DNA of 64,000 bases from Castor canadensis (Eukaryota > Chordata > Mammalia > Rodentia > Castoridae), in the NCBI RefSeq assembly GCF_047511655.1, contig NC_133403.1, forward strand, positions 16,551,014 to 16,615,013. The letters run 5' to 3'. The notes below the pieces were generated by a model, which had not been told where the DNA came from, searched no databases, and saw only the letters and a list, made by a program, of their open reading frames with translations. Shown here in pieces: positions 10,525 through 21,545 of this stretch; positions within the stretch are counted from its first letter, which is position 1; each line of letters starts with the position of its first letter. The translations under genes and the position numbers were made by a program.

Positions 10525-12742
10525 GGGGCTTGCAGGGTTTGGATATCGCAGCTGAGGCAAAGTGAGGTGAGATTCTTATTAAGTATCTGCCATACTTCAA
10601 GATTTCAGAAAAGATGTGAAAGAGTATATTACAACTTTAAGACAAGGCTGTAGGCAAGTGGACTGGATAGACTGATTTTAAGACACAGGTGACCTGTTGA
10701 GAAAAGTGACCCAAAAATAGTAGAAACCTGCTCATCTGTTTTAAGAGTGGGATAATGTCACAAGTTTTAACCACTTATTCCTTTGATACCCCAACACACT
10801 TCATCAATTTTACATATTTGGATGCTGAGGTAGATACTGAAAATATAGATTCATGGTTTGACAAGAAGGCCAATTTAGAGAATAACTTTCCTAGGAAGAA
10901 TGGGCTAAGAGAGTTTTTCCAAAGCAAAACTTCTTTGGGTGGCAAAATGTCACAAGTTTCAAACACTTATTCCTTTGATGCCCCGACGCAGTTCATCAAT
11001 TTTACATCTTTGGATGCTGAGGTAGATACTGAAAATATAGATTCATGGTTTGATAAGAAGGCCAATTTAGAGAATAACTTCCCTGGGAAGAATGTGCTAG
11101 AAGAGATTTTTCAAAGCAAAACCTCCTTGAATAATGCTAAACTTCAGGAAGATAGTATCACACCTCTGAGATCAGCTAGTAATACTTACTACAAAGAGGA
11201 AGAAAAAGAAAAAGAAAGTCTAATAGAACATTCTATTCCATCAAATGCTTGTTCTTTCCTGGAAGCTGAGGGAACCATATCAATAAATACTCCAGCCCAG
11301 CCTCAAGGAAGATCAATTAGACTCACTACTCAGAAGGATTTGGAACAGAAAGAAAAACATCATGCTCAAATGAAAGCAAAGAGATGTGCCACTCCTGAAA
11401 TGATCAGTGAAATTCCGCCTTCCAAAAAAATGAAAGTAAAGAAGCCACTGGAAGAGGAACAATACAGTGTTCAGTATATTTCCAACAAGAATGAATTTTC
11501 CCCAGAGAAAACCAAGGGTAGACATAATAGGCCTTGTGTGCCACCGGTAAGGCAGAAGATTTTGAAAATTACTGAGAAGCAAGAGTTGGAGAAGAGAACA
11601 AAAATGCAGCAGAAGGTGGTGGAGAGGTGGAAAATGAATGAAGAATCTAAGAAACTTGCTCTTGAGGGAGCAGGGCAGCTTGTAAAGAAATCAGTTAGCC
11701 AGGTAACCAAACCTGTTGACTTCTACTTCCGCACAGATAAGCGAATCAAACAACATCCTAAGAACCAGGAAGAGTATAAGGAAGTGAACTTTATATTTGA
11801 ACTGCGAAAATATCCTCCATTTCCTGCCCGAGTGACTAAAGGATGTACCATTATGAAGCCTTTCAACCTGTCCCAAGGAAAGAAGAAAACATTTGATGAA
11901 GCAGCTTCTACATATGTGCCTCTGGCACAGCAGGTTGAAGCCTACCATAAAGGAAAGCTTGACCGATACCATTTGAGAAGCAAGTAGGAAGACATTAGTC
12001 TGTTACCCTCTAAATCTGTGACCAAGATGTCCAGAGACCCACAGATTCCTGTGCTGCAAACTGAACAGCTAGCAAAACCTAACTGGCAAAAGTGCAGTGG
12101 AACACGAGGCTAAGGAGGTTGGGAAAATGCAGCAATACAAATTCAAAGCATGGGAACTTGATCCTAGAATTCTCGAAGGTGTGCCCATGTTACTCAAGAA
12201 ACCTCGTATGAAACCACCTACTCAGCCTGGTGGTTTTGACTTGGAAATTGAGAAAAAGGCAAATCCAAGAAAGAAGTACCAGGCTGTGGATGTGAAGTTA
12301 AGTGACCAGCCTCTGCTGTGCCAGTGTCACCTAAGTTCTCTACTGGATTCCACTGCTAGGCCCCAACTGTGAACTGCAGCAACTACTTGGCAACAGAAAC
12401 TGATCGTTACACCACACCAGGCATGGAGAGATCTAGTTTCTCCAAACTGTACTACCCATGCCTTACAGAGCATACCTGAGAGCTGTGGATACCCATTTTT
12501 GCTGAAAATTGTTTCCCTGCATCTTTGAGGCTAAAAATGCAACTCAACTTATCTATGCCTCAGACTCCTTGTAGTTTTATCCTTTAAACCTTAGTTGACT
12601 CTTAGTATTTTCCTTAACTCTGAGTAGAATTTCAAGTTTATGTGTCAGCACAATGCAATTTCTATATCTCCTCGTCCACTCCCTTTTTATATATATGTGT
12701 GTCTGTTTTATTTAATAAATAAAGATGATGAAACCTCAAAAG
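10525..12742 (+). pseudogene. TPX2: TPX2 retrocopy (processed, internally rearranged)
   Basis: TPX2 is a spindle assembly factor that activates Aurora A kinase and binds microtubules. This copy is intronless and holds a 5' UTR-like segment, an open N-terminal two fifths, a second coding block at 12097-12372 and a 3' UTR-like segment ending in 'aataaataaagatgatgaaacc'. It lies between direct repeats aaaagatctactca (10511-10524) and aaaagatttactca (12743-12756), 13 of 14 matching, the hallmark of L1-mediated insertion. The reading frame is broken by TAG at 11985, a stop near 12111 and a frame change before 12118. The second block runs 'QQYKFKAWELDPRILEG' to 'FDLEIEKKANPRKKYQ', joining the middle of TPX2 straight to its C-terminus. 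Roughly 250-280 residues are missing, including most of the C-terminal microtubule-binding part. The family identity is secure from many matching stretches. Confidence 0.93.
10755..11987 (+). CDS. 410-codon open frame in the TPX2 retrocopy with a duplicated Aurora-A-binding segment
   Basis: The frame starts at ATG 10755, the TPX2 start (MSQV), and stays open for 410 codons to TAG 11985-11987. Residues 1-64 and 65-128 are a tandem, in-frame, 192-bp duplication. Each copy has YSFD, the FINFT patch and NIDSWFDKKANLEN, which correspond to the two segments of TPX2 that contact Aurora A. Downstream are the stretches QKDLEQKEKHH, KAKRCATP, a basic KKMKVKK patch that could be nuclear localisation, KKSVSQVTK, KQHPKNQEEYKEVNF, TKGCTI and FNLSQGKKKTFDE, ending YHLRSK. 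Truncation follows at a Lys codon changed to TAG. Survival of a 1.2 kb frame through the duplication is unusual for a dead copy, but expression cannot be judged from sequence. It could simply be young. I see no promoter I would defend. Confidence 0.5.
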   Translation: MSQVLTTYSFDTPTHFINFTYLDAEVDTENIDSWFDKKANLENNFPRKNGLREFFQSKTSLGGKMSQVSNTYSFDAPTQFINFTSLDAEVDTENIDSWFDKKANLENNFPGKNVLEEIFQSKTSLNNAKLQEDSITPLRSASNTYYKEEEKEKESLIEHSIPSNACSFLEAEGTISINTPAQPQGRSIRLTTQKDLEQKEKHHAQMKAKRCATPEMISEIPPSKKMKVKKPLEEEQYSVQYISNKNEFSPEKTKGRHNRPCVPPVRQKILKITEKQELEKRTKMQQKVVERWKMNEESKKLALEGAGQLVKKSVSQVTKPVDFYFRTDKRIKQHPKNQEEYKEVNFIFELRKYPPFPARVTKGCTIMKPFNLSQGKKKTFDEAASTYVPLAQQVEAYHKGKLDRYHLRSK

Positions 12743-12756
12743 AAAAGATTTACTCA
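12743..12756 (+). repeat. Target-site duplication, right of the TPX2 retrocopy
   Basis: aaaagatttactca, directly after the degenerate A-rich tail of the retrocopy. Confidence 0.8.
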
Positions 12757-13984
12757 ATAAAGTTTGCTGACTTCATGAAGTTTGATCAGTGTAAGAATTT
12801 TAAGCTCTCTTACTGTTTTACATGACCTTTGCTCTCTGTGCCTAGGCACAAATTTTCTATCCCTCACCATGGCTTTTAGTCTTCTTAGCCACCAAAACTT
12901 AAAATGAGAAAAGGAAATAACAGCTGTGACATAAGGAAAGAGATGCATGTTGATTTCTATCATTCTTTTAAATGACTTTCCTATGTAGAAACGTTTAGCT
13001 ATTCCTCTTATCAGTAGGCACTAGGTTAGGACTGTAGTTATACATGAAAATATAAATAAATATTTATCTGAATTTTAATTTTTTAAATTTTTATGATCAT
13101 AATGTTTTTACATATTTCTGAAGCATCATGTAATAGTTTGATTCATAAATATACTAGTTCATTATCAACCCCGCATAGCCATCAACTTAAATTTTTGTCT
13201 CTTTTTTGTGAGTCCATTCAAAATATTGGTATTTGGAGATGTACTTATAAGAAAGACAGATGATCTAAAGTACAATGGTAGTGGCAAGAGAGGAAAATCA
13301 ACACATAAAAGTGACAGAGAAAAGAACTTTCATGAAAGAGATACATATAATTTGAAATTTCCAGTATTTTTCATATGCCTTTTAAAATATATTTTTTCTT
13401 CCTATTTGATTTTTATAAATTAAGAGAAATTAAACTCAGTTTTTTAAGGGAGCCTAACATGTAACAATTCTCAGCACTGTTGAACTTTCATTGTTCTGAG
13501 TCTGGTAACATATGCCACTGAATCTGACCAAGGAGCCATTTTCAGGGTGAACATAGGATCCATCTTTCTGATTGACATGCTGTCCTAAGTGAAATGGTTG
13601 CCCCCATTAGTATTGAGAATATCTGTATTGTTATTCCACAAGCCCTTATCAAGAACCAAGACAGGCTGTGCTTACCAAGAGCCTAACCAAATAATGCTTT
13701 CTGGAGAATACATCCTCCAGTTAGGCTTGGGGACTTAAAAAGAGATGCAAATTTAAAACTTACATCCCACAAAACTATTACTAGGACTCTCAGTATTCTA
13801 TGAGAGCAAAAATGTTGCTTGTATCTCATCTGTTTAATATCTTTGTTTCTTTAAAATAGTGAGTGATTTACGTCTTTACATTTACTAATGAGAAGATTAA
13901 GCTTATCATGCAACATTATTTTCTGTATTATTATTTCAACATTTATACTTGAATCCTTATAATTTTCTAAGACATAGGCCCAGA
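12757..13984. other. Gene-free sequence
   Basis: AT-rich with short open frames only. No repeat family or exon recognised. Confidence 0.6.
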
Positions 13985-16500
13985 ACTTATTTTTTTAATT
14001 TTAGTTTTAATTTACAAGTAATAAAAATATATGGCTATATGGTACTACTTTGTAGAACAATTCAATCAAGCTAATTTGGAAATTATCTCATATACTTACA
14101 ATTTTAATGGAATATGCTGATATACTTTATATGTACAGCATTTAAAGCAGGTTTTTGTAGTATACATATAATACAATAAACTTCCCATATTTAAGCATTT
14201 GATTTTACCTTAAATTATAACTATGCACGTGATGTATACTAATGAACCTATCTTTCACCCTTAAAATTTCCCTTCTTTTCCTGTCTTGTCCCCATCATTC
14301 ATTCTTGTCATTCTGACCCCAAGCTGCTTTTGATCTACTTTTAATTACATTGGATGAGTTTGCATTTTATGTGAAATCATAAAATATGCATTCTTACTGT
14401 CTGGCTCCATTACTTCACACTGGTTGATTCATTCATTTCCTGGTGGATACTTGTGTAGTTTGGACTACTATAATACCATTTACACTATCACCATTTGTGT
14501 TCAAGTATTTTTGTGAACCTGTATTCTTTCATTCCACTTAGATAAATAATTGAGTGGTACAATGTACATTTAAGTGTCAAGAAAATGAAAACTGCTTTCC
14601 AATTTTGTTATAACATTACACATTCCTGCCAACAGTGAATGAGTATAAGACTTGCTCCACAGACTCAACACTGTATAGTATAGATCATCTTTTCCCTTTT
14701 AGAGAGTCTTATGGGATATCAAGGTATCTTGTGGCATCAATTTCAAGTTCTCAAATTATTACTCATGTTGAGCTGTTTTTGCATGTGCTTATTTACTATT
14801 TGTATTTCTATGGTGAAGTGTTGATTCAAGTCCACTGGCTTTTGTTTTTTATTAAATTGTTTGCTTTCTTATTCTCAAATAGTTAGGGCCTTTTTATATA
14901 CTGGATACAAAGTTTTCATCAGAGAGATAACCTGAAAATACATTCTATGGATCTTTAGCTTTTATTTTTTTTCTCTCTACTGCATTTTTAAAGGAAAACA
15001 GTGCTTTATTTTGATGAAGTACAATTCATCAGTTTTTCTTGTGTACTTTAGCTATGATGTTATATGTAAGGAATCTTATCCCAAAACAAGCTCACAATGA
15101 ATACCTATTAGAAAATAGAAGTTTTGTATCTTACATTTTACATTTAGATTTTACAGTGGTCTATTTTATTACTTCTTATAATGGAGTGTTTGATATTGTT
15201 AGAGGCTCCTGTGTACATTTATTAACCCAGTTGTTCTGGCACCATCTGTGGGAAAGTCTACTCTCTCACTATTGAATTTCCTTTGCTCTTGGTTAACATT
15301 AGATAATGAAATATGTGAGGATATATTTGTGGACTCTATTCAATTCCATTGTTTCTCTAATTACATACTAATACCAGGCTGTTGGTATTTTGGAAGCTTT
15401 ATAATAATATTTTTTGTTGTTTGGCAATACTGGGGTTTGAACTCAGAGCCTCATACTTGTTAGGAAGGTGCTGTGCCACTTGAGCCACAGTGCACTTTTG
15501 CTTTAGTTTGTTTTTAAATTTGGTCTCTGGTTTCTGCCCAGGCCGACCTTGGACTAAGATCCTCCTACTTCTACCTCCTGAGTAGGTAGGATAACAGACA
15601 TGCACCACCATGCCTGACTTGTTTTGTGTTTGTTTTGGAGATGAGATTTTACTAACATTTTGGGGGAAGAGGTCTGGGTTGGGCTCAATTCAAGATCCTC
15701 CTATCTCTGCATCCTAAGTAGCTGGGATTATAGTTTTGTGCCACCATACCCAGCCCAAAACTTTATAATAATTCTTTAAATTCAACAGGCAAAGTCCTTT
15801 AATATTATTTCATTTTTCCCCAAAGTTGTCCCAGGTATTCCTGGTATTTTGTATTTTCATTTGCCTTGTAAAATTGGTATGTCAGTTCAGAAAATAATAT
15901 AAATTCATATTTTTAACATGTTTTAGAAGTTATTTTTAAATTGACTTGTGTATAGCTATTGGGTGCAGTGTGCACTGGGTTTCCACTTAGCACTGAATCT
16001 GTAGAAAAAACTGGGGCTAACTGACAGGTTAATATTGATGCACTAATGTAGTATACCTCTCCAATCATATACCCTTATTCTGATCTCTCAGCAGTGCTTT
16101 CCAGGGTACATATCTTGAACATTTTCAGTAAAATTAATTATAAAATATTTCAGGTATTGTACGACATTGAAAGTAGTATATTTCACTAGTTGCAAATTTC
16201 AGTTACTCATTTTAGGTACACAGAAATATCACTTTTCTCCCTACTGTGTTGGATTCTGTCCTGCTAAACAACTGCAGAACTCAGCTATTAGTTGTAGTAC
16301 CTTTCTGCCAATTCCAAACACCTTCATACATAATCATATCTAGAACATATAAACTTAGTTTTATTTGTCTATTTTGAATCTAGTTTTAAGTTTTTCATTT
16401 TATTGCATTTTTCTTAGCTAGATCATTTAGTATAATGTGTGGAAGTGGTGAGATCAGATACCTTTGACTTCTTTCTACGCATGAAGGAAAATACTAAGCT
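13985..16500 (-). mobile_element. Old L1, antisense, interrupted by SINEs
   Basis: Antisense L1 text runs from a 3' UTR-like part (13985-14300) into ORF2-like phrases ('gtctggctccattacttcacac', 'acattcctgccaacagtgaatgag', 'ccaactgttctggcacc'-like text at 15230, 'aataccaggctgttggtattttgg'). It resumes at 15761 after the SINE cluster. Many frameshifts and gaps mark an ancient copy. Extent beyond about 15900 is uncertain. Confidence 0.6.
15409..15760 (-). repeat. SINE cluster (full composite plus partial B1-like) with target-site duplication
   Basis: Reading + strand: T-rich tail, tRNA-like module ('actggggtttgaactcagagcctcatacttgttagg'), then a B1-like module ending 'catgcaccaccatgcctgac' near 15617. 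A second B1-like part follows, ending 'gccaccatacccagcc' near 15755. The repeat ctttataataat occurs at 15397-15408 and 15761-15772, flanking the whole group. This cluster is the best-preserved example of the window's main SINE family. Confidence 0.8.
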
Positions 16501-16656
16501 TCCTATAATGAAATAAGACATTAGCTATGGATTTGTCGTAGGTACCTTTTATTGGTATAAGTAGTTTCAATTACATGTGATTCCTTTCTATTTCTTGTCT
16601 ACTGAGATTTTTATCAGAACTGGATGTTTGAGTTTTACAAATATTTCATCATTTAT

Positions 16657-16921
16657 TTATATATTTTTGGTTGTTTTTAGTTTATTCATATGTGTATACA
16701 ATGTTTGGGTCATTTCTCCCCCCTACCCTTCATCCCCTGCCTTTCCCCCTTCCTCCCTCTCCCCTCCTACCCTCTCACTTCTAGGCAGAGACTGTTCTGC
16801 CCTTATCTATAAATTTGGTGAAGAGAGAGTATAAACAATAATAAGAAAGACAAAGAGTTTTTTTTAGTTGAGATAAGGATAGCTACACAGGGAGATTCCT
16901 ATCATTTCTCCATGTACTTAT
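16657..16921 (-). mobile_element. L1 3' UTR (antisense), left part of an L1 split by an ERV
   Basis: 'tttattcatatgtgtatacaatgtttgggtcatttctccccc' followed by a C-rich tract is the antisense of the lineage's L1 3' end. The same text is seen sense at 34295-34425 and antisense at 59470. The element continues at 23310 after the ERV. Confidence 0.85.
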
Positions 16922-17241
16922 TGATGTAAGGATGACATGTGCAGGAATTTCAGGTGCTCAGGGTTCTTGAGCCTGTTCTGAGAATGAAAGCACAGACTCT
17001 AACAGCCAAGGTTGGAAAGATTTTATTTGTACAGAAGTTAGTTGAAGAAAAGAGAAGAGAAAGACTGCATATGGGGGAATGCAGGGGAACCTGGAAGCCA
17101 GTGATCCCTTGGGCCAGGGTGTGGAGTGGGCTTTATAGCCTATTTTTGCATTGGCTGAGCACGGAGATGCCTTTCAGATGCAAACAGGCATTTCCTAAGG
17201 AGGAGAAATGTCTCCTTGACCTCCTGCAAGAATGTCCTTCA
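16922..17241 (-). repeat. ERV 3' LTR (320 bp)
   Basis: Begins TGAAGGACAT (minus sense, right edge 17241) and ends CATCA (left edge). It has a TATAAA box at 17132-17137 and AATAAA at 17022-17027 on the minus strand, correctly ordered for U3 then R/U5. A G-rich polypurine tract lies just upstream (17242-17256). Confidence 0.87.
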
Positions 17242-17256
17242 AATCCCCCCTCTCAG
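17242..17256 (-). other. Polypurine tract of the ERV
   Basis: Minus-strand GAGAGGGGGG followed by a short AT stretch, directly next to the 3' LTR start. This is the position and composition expected for the plus-strand primer. Confidence 0.7.
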
Positions 17257-17399
17257 TGACCTCCATAACTGCTGTTAGGAATAGAGGCGAAAAAGTCTGT
17301 TCAGTAACCGCTTCCTGCTGACAGGGGGCAATGAAGTGGCCTGCAACATCAGGGCTGAACACAAGAGTGGTTAAGGGGACCGTGATAGTAGGTAGTTTT

Positions 17400-17955
17400 C
17401 ATCTCCACCACATGCATTTGTAGTTTACTGGATTCTAGACAAGAAGAAACAAACTTGACAAGTAAGTTTAAAATCAATGCCCAAACACAAGCAAGAGAAT
17501 AATGGCAACTATAGGCCCAGAAAGGGTAGGAGCCAAGTCCTGGAGGGAAGCCAGGACTTTATTTGATCCCATGCCTGGGTAGAAACCTGAGTTTCAAGAG
17601 ATTGCTCCTGGAGCCACTTAGCCTGCTGGAGAATGTAATTTGCACGTTCCTCTACAATGCCTGAAGTGTTTATATATGTGCAACAGGAAGTATTTGCGAT
17701 AGCACATACCCTCCTTGTTTAGCCAAAAGAAAATCTAGGGCCAGGTGGTGGCCCATGACCATAAAGGCAAGGGATGACAAAGACCTATGCATGTCATTAA
17801 TGGCAAGACCTACCTGGTCTGAGGTGTCCTGTACCACTTTGGTTAGGTTTTTTGCAGTTACATGATTGGCAATTACCCCATAGCTGATTCCAGCAAGGGC
17901 TGTAACTAATTCTGTTATCCCTAAAACTATTAAAGTAACCTCTCTTATTTCTATG
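17400..17955 (-). pseudogene. ERV env remnant, transmembrane subunit only
   Basis: Minus-strand translation shows a TM ectodomain: an Ala/Gly/Ile-rich stretch, a heptad-like region, the motif LDFLLAKQGG (about 17710-17739) and a Trp-rich membrane-proximal part. A hydrophobic segment near 17480-17520 could be the anchor. The surface subunit is missing and frame breaks follow the LDFLLAKQGG motif. It would not make a complete envelope protein. Confidence 0.75.
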
Positions 17956-18480
17956 GGAAGCTGTTCCTATTCGTTAGCATTCCTCTGTTCTTTCCAGATG
18001 GCTGCACGAGCATGCAGGATCAGGAAGGCATACTTAGAATCTGTATAGATGGTGACTCTCTGTTCTTTTGACAGTCTTAGGGCTTTTGTTAGGGCCACTA
18101 AAACTCCCAGTTGAGCACTTGTATTAGGAGGAAGAGGACCTGATTTCAGGATGCCAAATTCTGTCACAACTGCAAATCCTGCATGTCTGACACCATTTTT
18201 GACAAAGGAACTGCCATCAGTGTATAATTCTAGATCTGGGTTTTTTACCTTTCAAACAGTTAAGTCAGGTTGGGCAGCATAATTTTCCATAAGTACCTCC
18301 TCACATGAGTGTTCAGGATTTCCCTGTTCCTCTGGTAAAAGGGATGCAGGATTTAGGCTCTGACAGGTCCTCAAAGTTATTTCTGTCCCTCCCAGAAGCT
18401 GGGACTGGTATTTAAGTAGATGTCTGTCAGATAGCCAAAATTGTCCCTTTGATTTTAAATTCCCCCTAGGTTGTGTGGGG
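17956..18480 (-). pseudogene. ERV RNase H remnant
   Basis: A short open stretch (17967-18167) holds the TDSKYAF motif at about 18026-18046, typical of retroviral RNase H. The upstream half is only weakly readable. It ends against env TM sequence, so the connection to integrase has been lost by deletion. Confidence 0.75.
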
Positions 18481-18599
18481 TATAAACCATTAGGGGGAAG
18501 TTTAGGATAAGTTTCTGAGCTCCAGGCACTAGAAAGCTTACTGTGACCATTGCTCTAAGTCATCCTGGCTATTCCTTGGCTACCTGATCTCTTTTCTGA

Positions 18600-19640
18600 G
18601 TTAGCCTACTGGCTGGGGAGTGATGACCCAGAGCTGAGTCACCATGCTCAAAGCCAGTCCTCCCTTTTCATAAACATATAAATGAAACTTGTCTTGTACT
18701 GGGAGACCCAGGGTGGGAGCTGTCATAAGGGCCTTTTTTAACCTGTGGAACGCATTTTCTGACTTGTCATCCCACTCAACAAAGGGTTGGGTATCCTTCT
18801 GTGCTTCCTTAAGGATTTGATATAAAGCCCTGGCTAGGTCTGCATATCCCAAGTTCCAAATTCTACAGTATCCTGTGACCCCCACAAAGGCCCTCAATTG
18901 CTTTAGAGTTCTAGGTAGAGGAAATGTCAGGATTGGACGGATTCTATCTTCTCCTAGAGACCTCATTTCTTTCTTCAGGACAAGACCTAAATATGTAACA
19001 CTAGTGTAACAAAATTGGGACTTTTCTTTAGAGATTTTATAACCTCTATCTTCTAAGAAGTTTAGTAAGAACTCAGTGGCTCATGAAATGACAGATTCAT
19101 TTGGTCCAAAAATGCAGGAGGTCATATACATATTGTAGCAGAGTAGCTTGTGGATATTGCCATTCTGCCAAGTCTTGGGTTAGAGCTAACCCAAAGAGGT
19201 GGGGGCTGTCTCTTAATCCCTGGGGGAGGACAGTCCAAGTGACCTATCCAGACTTTCTTGTGGGGTCCTCAAAGGCGAAGATAGGTTGACTTTTAGGGTG
19301 TAAGGGAATGCAAAAGAAAGCATCTTTTAAATCCAGGACAGAATAGTAAGCAGTACCTGGAGGTATTTGGGCTACAAGCATATAGGGATTTGGAACTACA
19401 GTGTGGAGAGGCACTACTGCTTCATTGATCAGGTGGAGATCCTGGACTAACTTCCATTTGTTAGGTCCCTTCCTGACACCAAGGAGTATTATATGGGCTG
19501 TAGTATTCTGTTAGCAGTCCCTGTTCTTTTAAGTCTTTGATTAAGGGAATTATCTCTCCTTAACTCTGGCTTTAAAGGATATTGTTTTTGATGGGGAAAC
19601 CAGGAGAGGACTTAAGATGAATTAGGACTGGGGCAGCTAT
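18600..19640 (-). pseudogene. ERV reverse transcriptase remnant
   Basis: The connection/thumb part (18601-18966) is open, with LKQLRAFVGVTGYCR, WDDKSENAFHRLKKAL and a YEKGG motif. The palm is recognised from LPQGLRD (about 19210-19235). The catalytic YVDD-type motif near 19119-19138 reads YVYD, so one metal-binding aspartate is lost. Stops and frame shifts separate the pieces. Confidence 0.85.
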
Positions 19641-20033
19641 TTATGCCCATCCCACTGTGTGTCCATCTGTCCACACTGTGGGGTCTACTTGTTCCTCTAT
19701 TAGGGGCAAGCAAAAGTACTCTCCTGGGGGTAAAAGGAGCTGTACCCACAATTTAGATAGAAGATCTTGCCCTAGCAGAGGAATAGGCATTTCTGGGACA
19801 ATTAAAAGGGAGTGACAGAAATGGAAATCTCTCCAGGAGCAGGCTAAAGGCTGAGTGAAATAATGCTCTAGAGGCTGGCCTGATATGCCTTGAACAGTAA
19901 TTTTCTTGGAGGACCTGGATCTAAGAAAGAAAAGAATAGCTGAGATGCTGGATCCAGTATTGATGAGGAGGCTGACCTTGTGCTTTTCAATCATGAGTAA
20001 AACCCGGGGCTCCCCTGCTTTTATGGTGGTCAC
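19641..20033 (-). pseudogene. ERV protease remnant
   Basis: A 130-codon open frame. The active-site DTG triad appears as NTG (LLINTGSS), which should be inactive. The downstream PLLGQDLL motif is the conserved protease C-terminal signature. The frame runs on from nucleocapsid as in gamma-like viruses. Confidence 0.8.
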
Positions 20034-21545
20034 AGGAGCCTGTGTGGGAATTCCCAGGACCCCTCATTGGGTGGGAGGCTCTGGCCTTGGTTCCCCTGAG
20101 AACTGGAGACAGTGTGCCTTGCAATGTCTTTCCCAACAAATGGGGCAGGGTCCTGGAGGTAGCTTTCTCTGGGGGCATTCCCTCCTAAAAATGGCCTGCC
20201 TGTCCACATTGAAAGCATGTCCTTGGGTTTGGACTTTGCCCAAGGGAGCCTCTCTGAGCACTGTGATCAGAACCTCCTGCCATTTATCCTTTCTCTTTTT
20301 CTTTTCCAGGTCCTTCCTTCTTTTTCTAAGTTCCTGTTATAGTATACAGATGTGGCTACATGGACCAATTTGTCTAGATCTCTGCTCCCTTCAGCCACCA
20401 ATTTCTGAAGTTTTTACAGATATCTGTTGCTGACTATATTAGAAATTTATCTTTTAGGATGACTTCCTCTTCCTGTAACTCTGGTATAATGTTGGTATGC
20501 TTTTGTAAAGCATCCTTAAGTCTCTGTAGGAAAGCTACGGGGGTTTCTAAGGGTCCTTGCTGTATAGCTGTGACTTGGGAGTAATTAAGAGGTTTTACCT
20601 TGGCTCTCCTTAGACCCTCAAGAATGCAGTGAATGAAATGGTTATGACTTCATTCATCCTTATCATTTTCAGTGTCCCATTTAGGGTTATATCTAGGCAC
20701 TGCCTGATCTCCTGTTGGAATTGTGAATTGAAGTTCTGTTTTAGGTAGCAAATGTCTTTGTCTTTCTTCTCTCTCCTCCTCCTCCTGTAAGGGCCCAGTC
20801 CGAAACAGGCCTGTAGGACCACTTTTATCTAAGTGATAATCATCTCTAGCTGTGACTGCCTGAAATAGAACCCACAGTTTCTCCAGGGAAGTGTGGGTCT
20901 GAGATAGCAATAGCATTGCATCTTTCCAGCTCAGTTCAAAGTTTTGGCTAATCACTCTAAATGCCTGGATGTACTGATCTTGGTTTTCTGTGTAATTTTC
21001 TTAATCCTTTTTCATTTCCTTAAGTTCACTCACTCTAAAATGAACGTGATCTCTATCCCCTCCAGGAATTAACTGTAGTGGGTACAGTCCTGTGGGATGA
21101 TGTATGGTGTGTGAGGTAGCTGGGTAAGGGGGAAGAGGTGGAGTTGATGGGTTTTTTGGTTCAAGGGAGTTTGGGGGGTTTTTGCAAAGGGTTACCATGA
21201 TCTGGGTATCTAGGCTGCATTTGTTTAGCCAATCTGGGTGGTCTCTTAGTAAAAAGAACAGTTGAATGTATGGAACTTTGGTCCACTTTCCCTCCTTTTT
21301 ACAGAACATATCTAATTGAAGAATGGTATTATAATTAATGTTCCCTCCTTCTTGCCATCTTTCCTCATCTCCCAGAGGAGACTGTGGCCAAGCCTGGGTA
21401 CAGTAAATATTGAGTCACTTTTGCTGAAGACTTTCTAGATCAAGATCTTTCCCATGTTTTAATAAGAAGGCAAGGTGGGGATCCTTCCTGGATCCTTGAG
21501 GCTTGATTCCCCATCTAAAAAAGGGAAACAAGGAAAAATTGGTCA
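20034..21545 (-). pseudogene. ERV gag remnant
   Basis: Matrix-like sequence at about 21000-21545 (minus) includes KEGKWTKVPYIQLFF followed by a Pro-rich spacer. Capsid-like pieces lie at 20450-20955. Nucleocapsid at 20100-20260 has two Cys-rich knuckles, a CFQCGQAGHF type and a CPIC type. Frame changes occur between matrix and capsid and inside the first knuckle. No continuous gag frame survives. Confidence 0.8.

Noticed and set aside
19906-20433. 175-codon plus-strand frame
   Set aside because: Antisense to ERV protease and nucleocapsid; no independent similarity.
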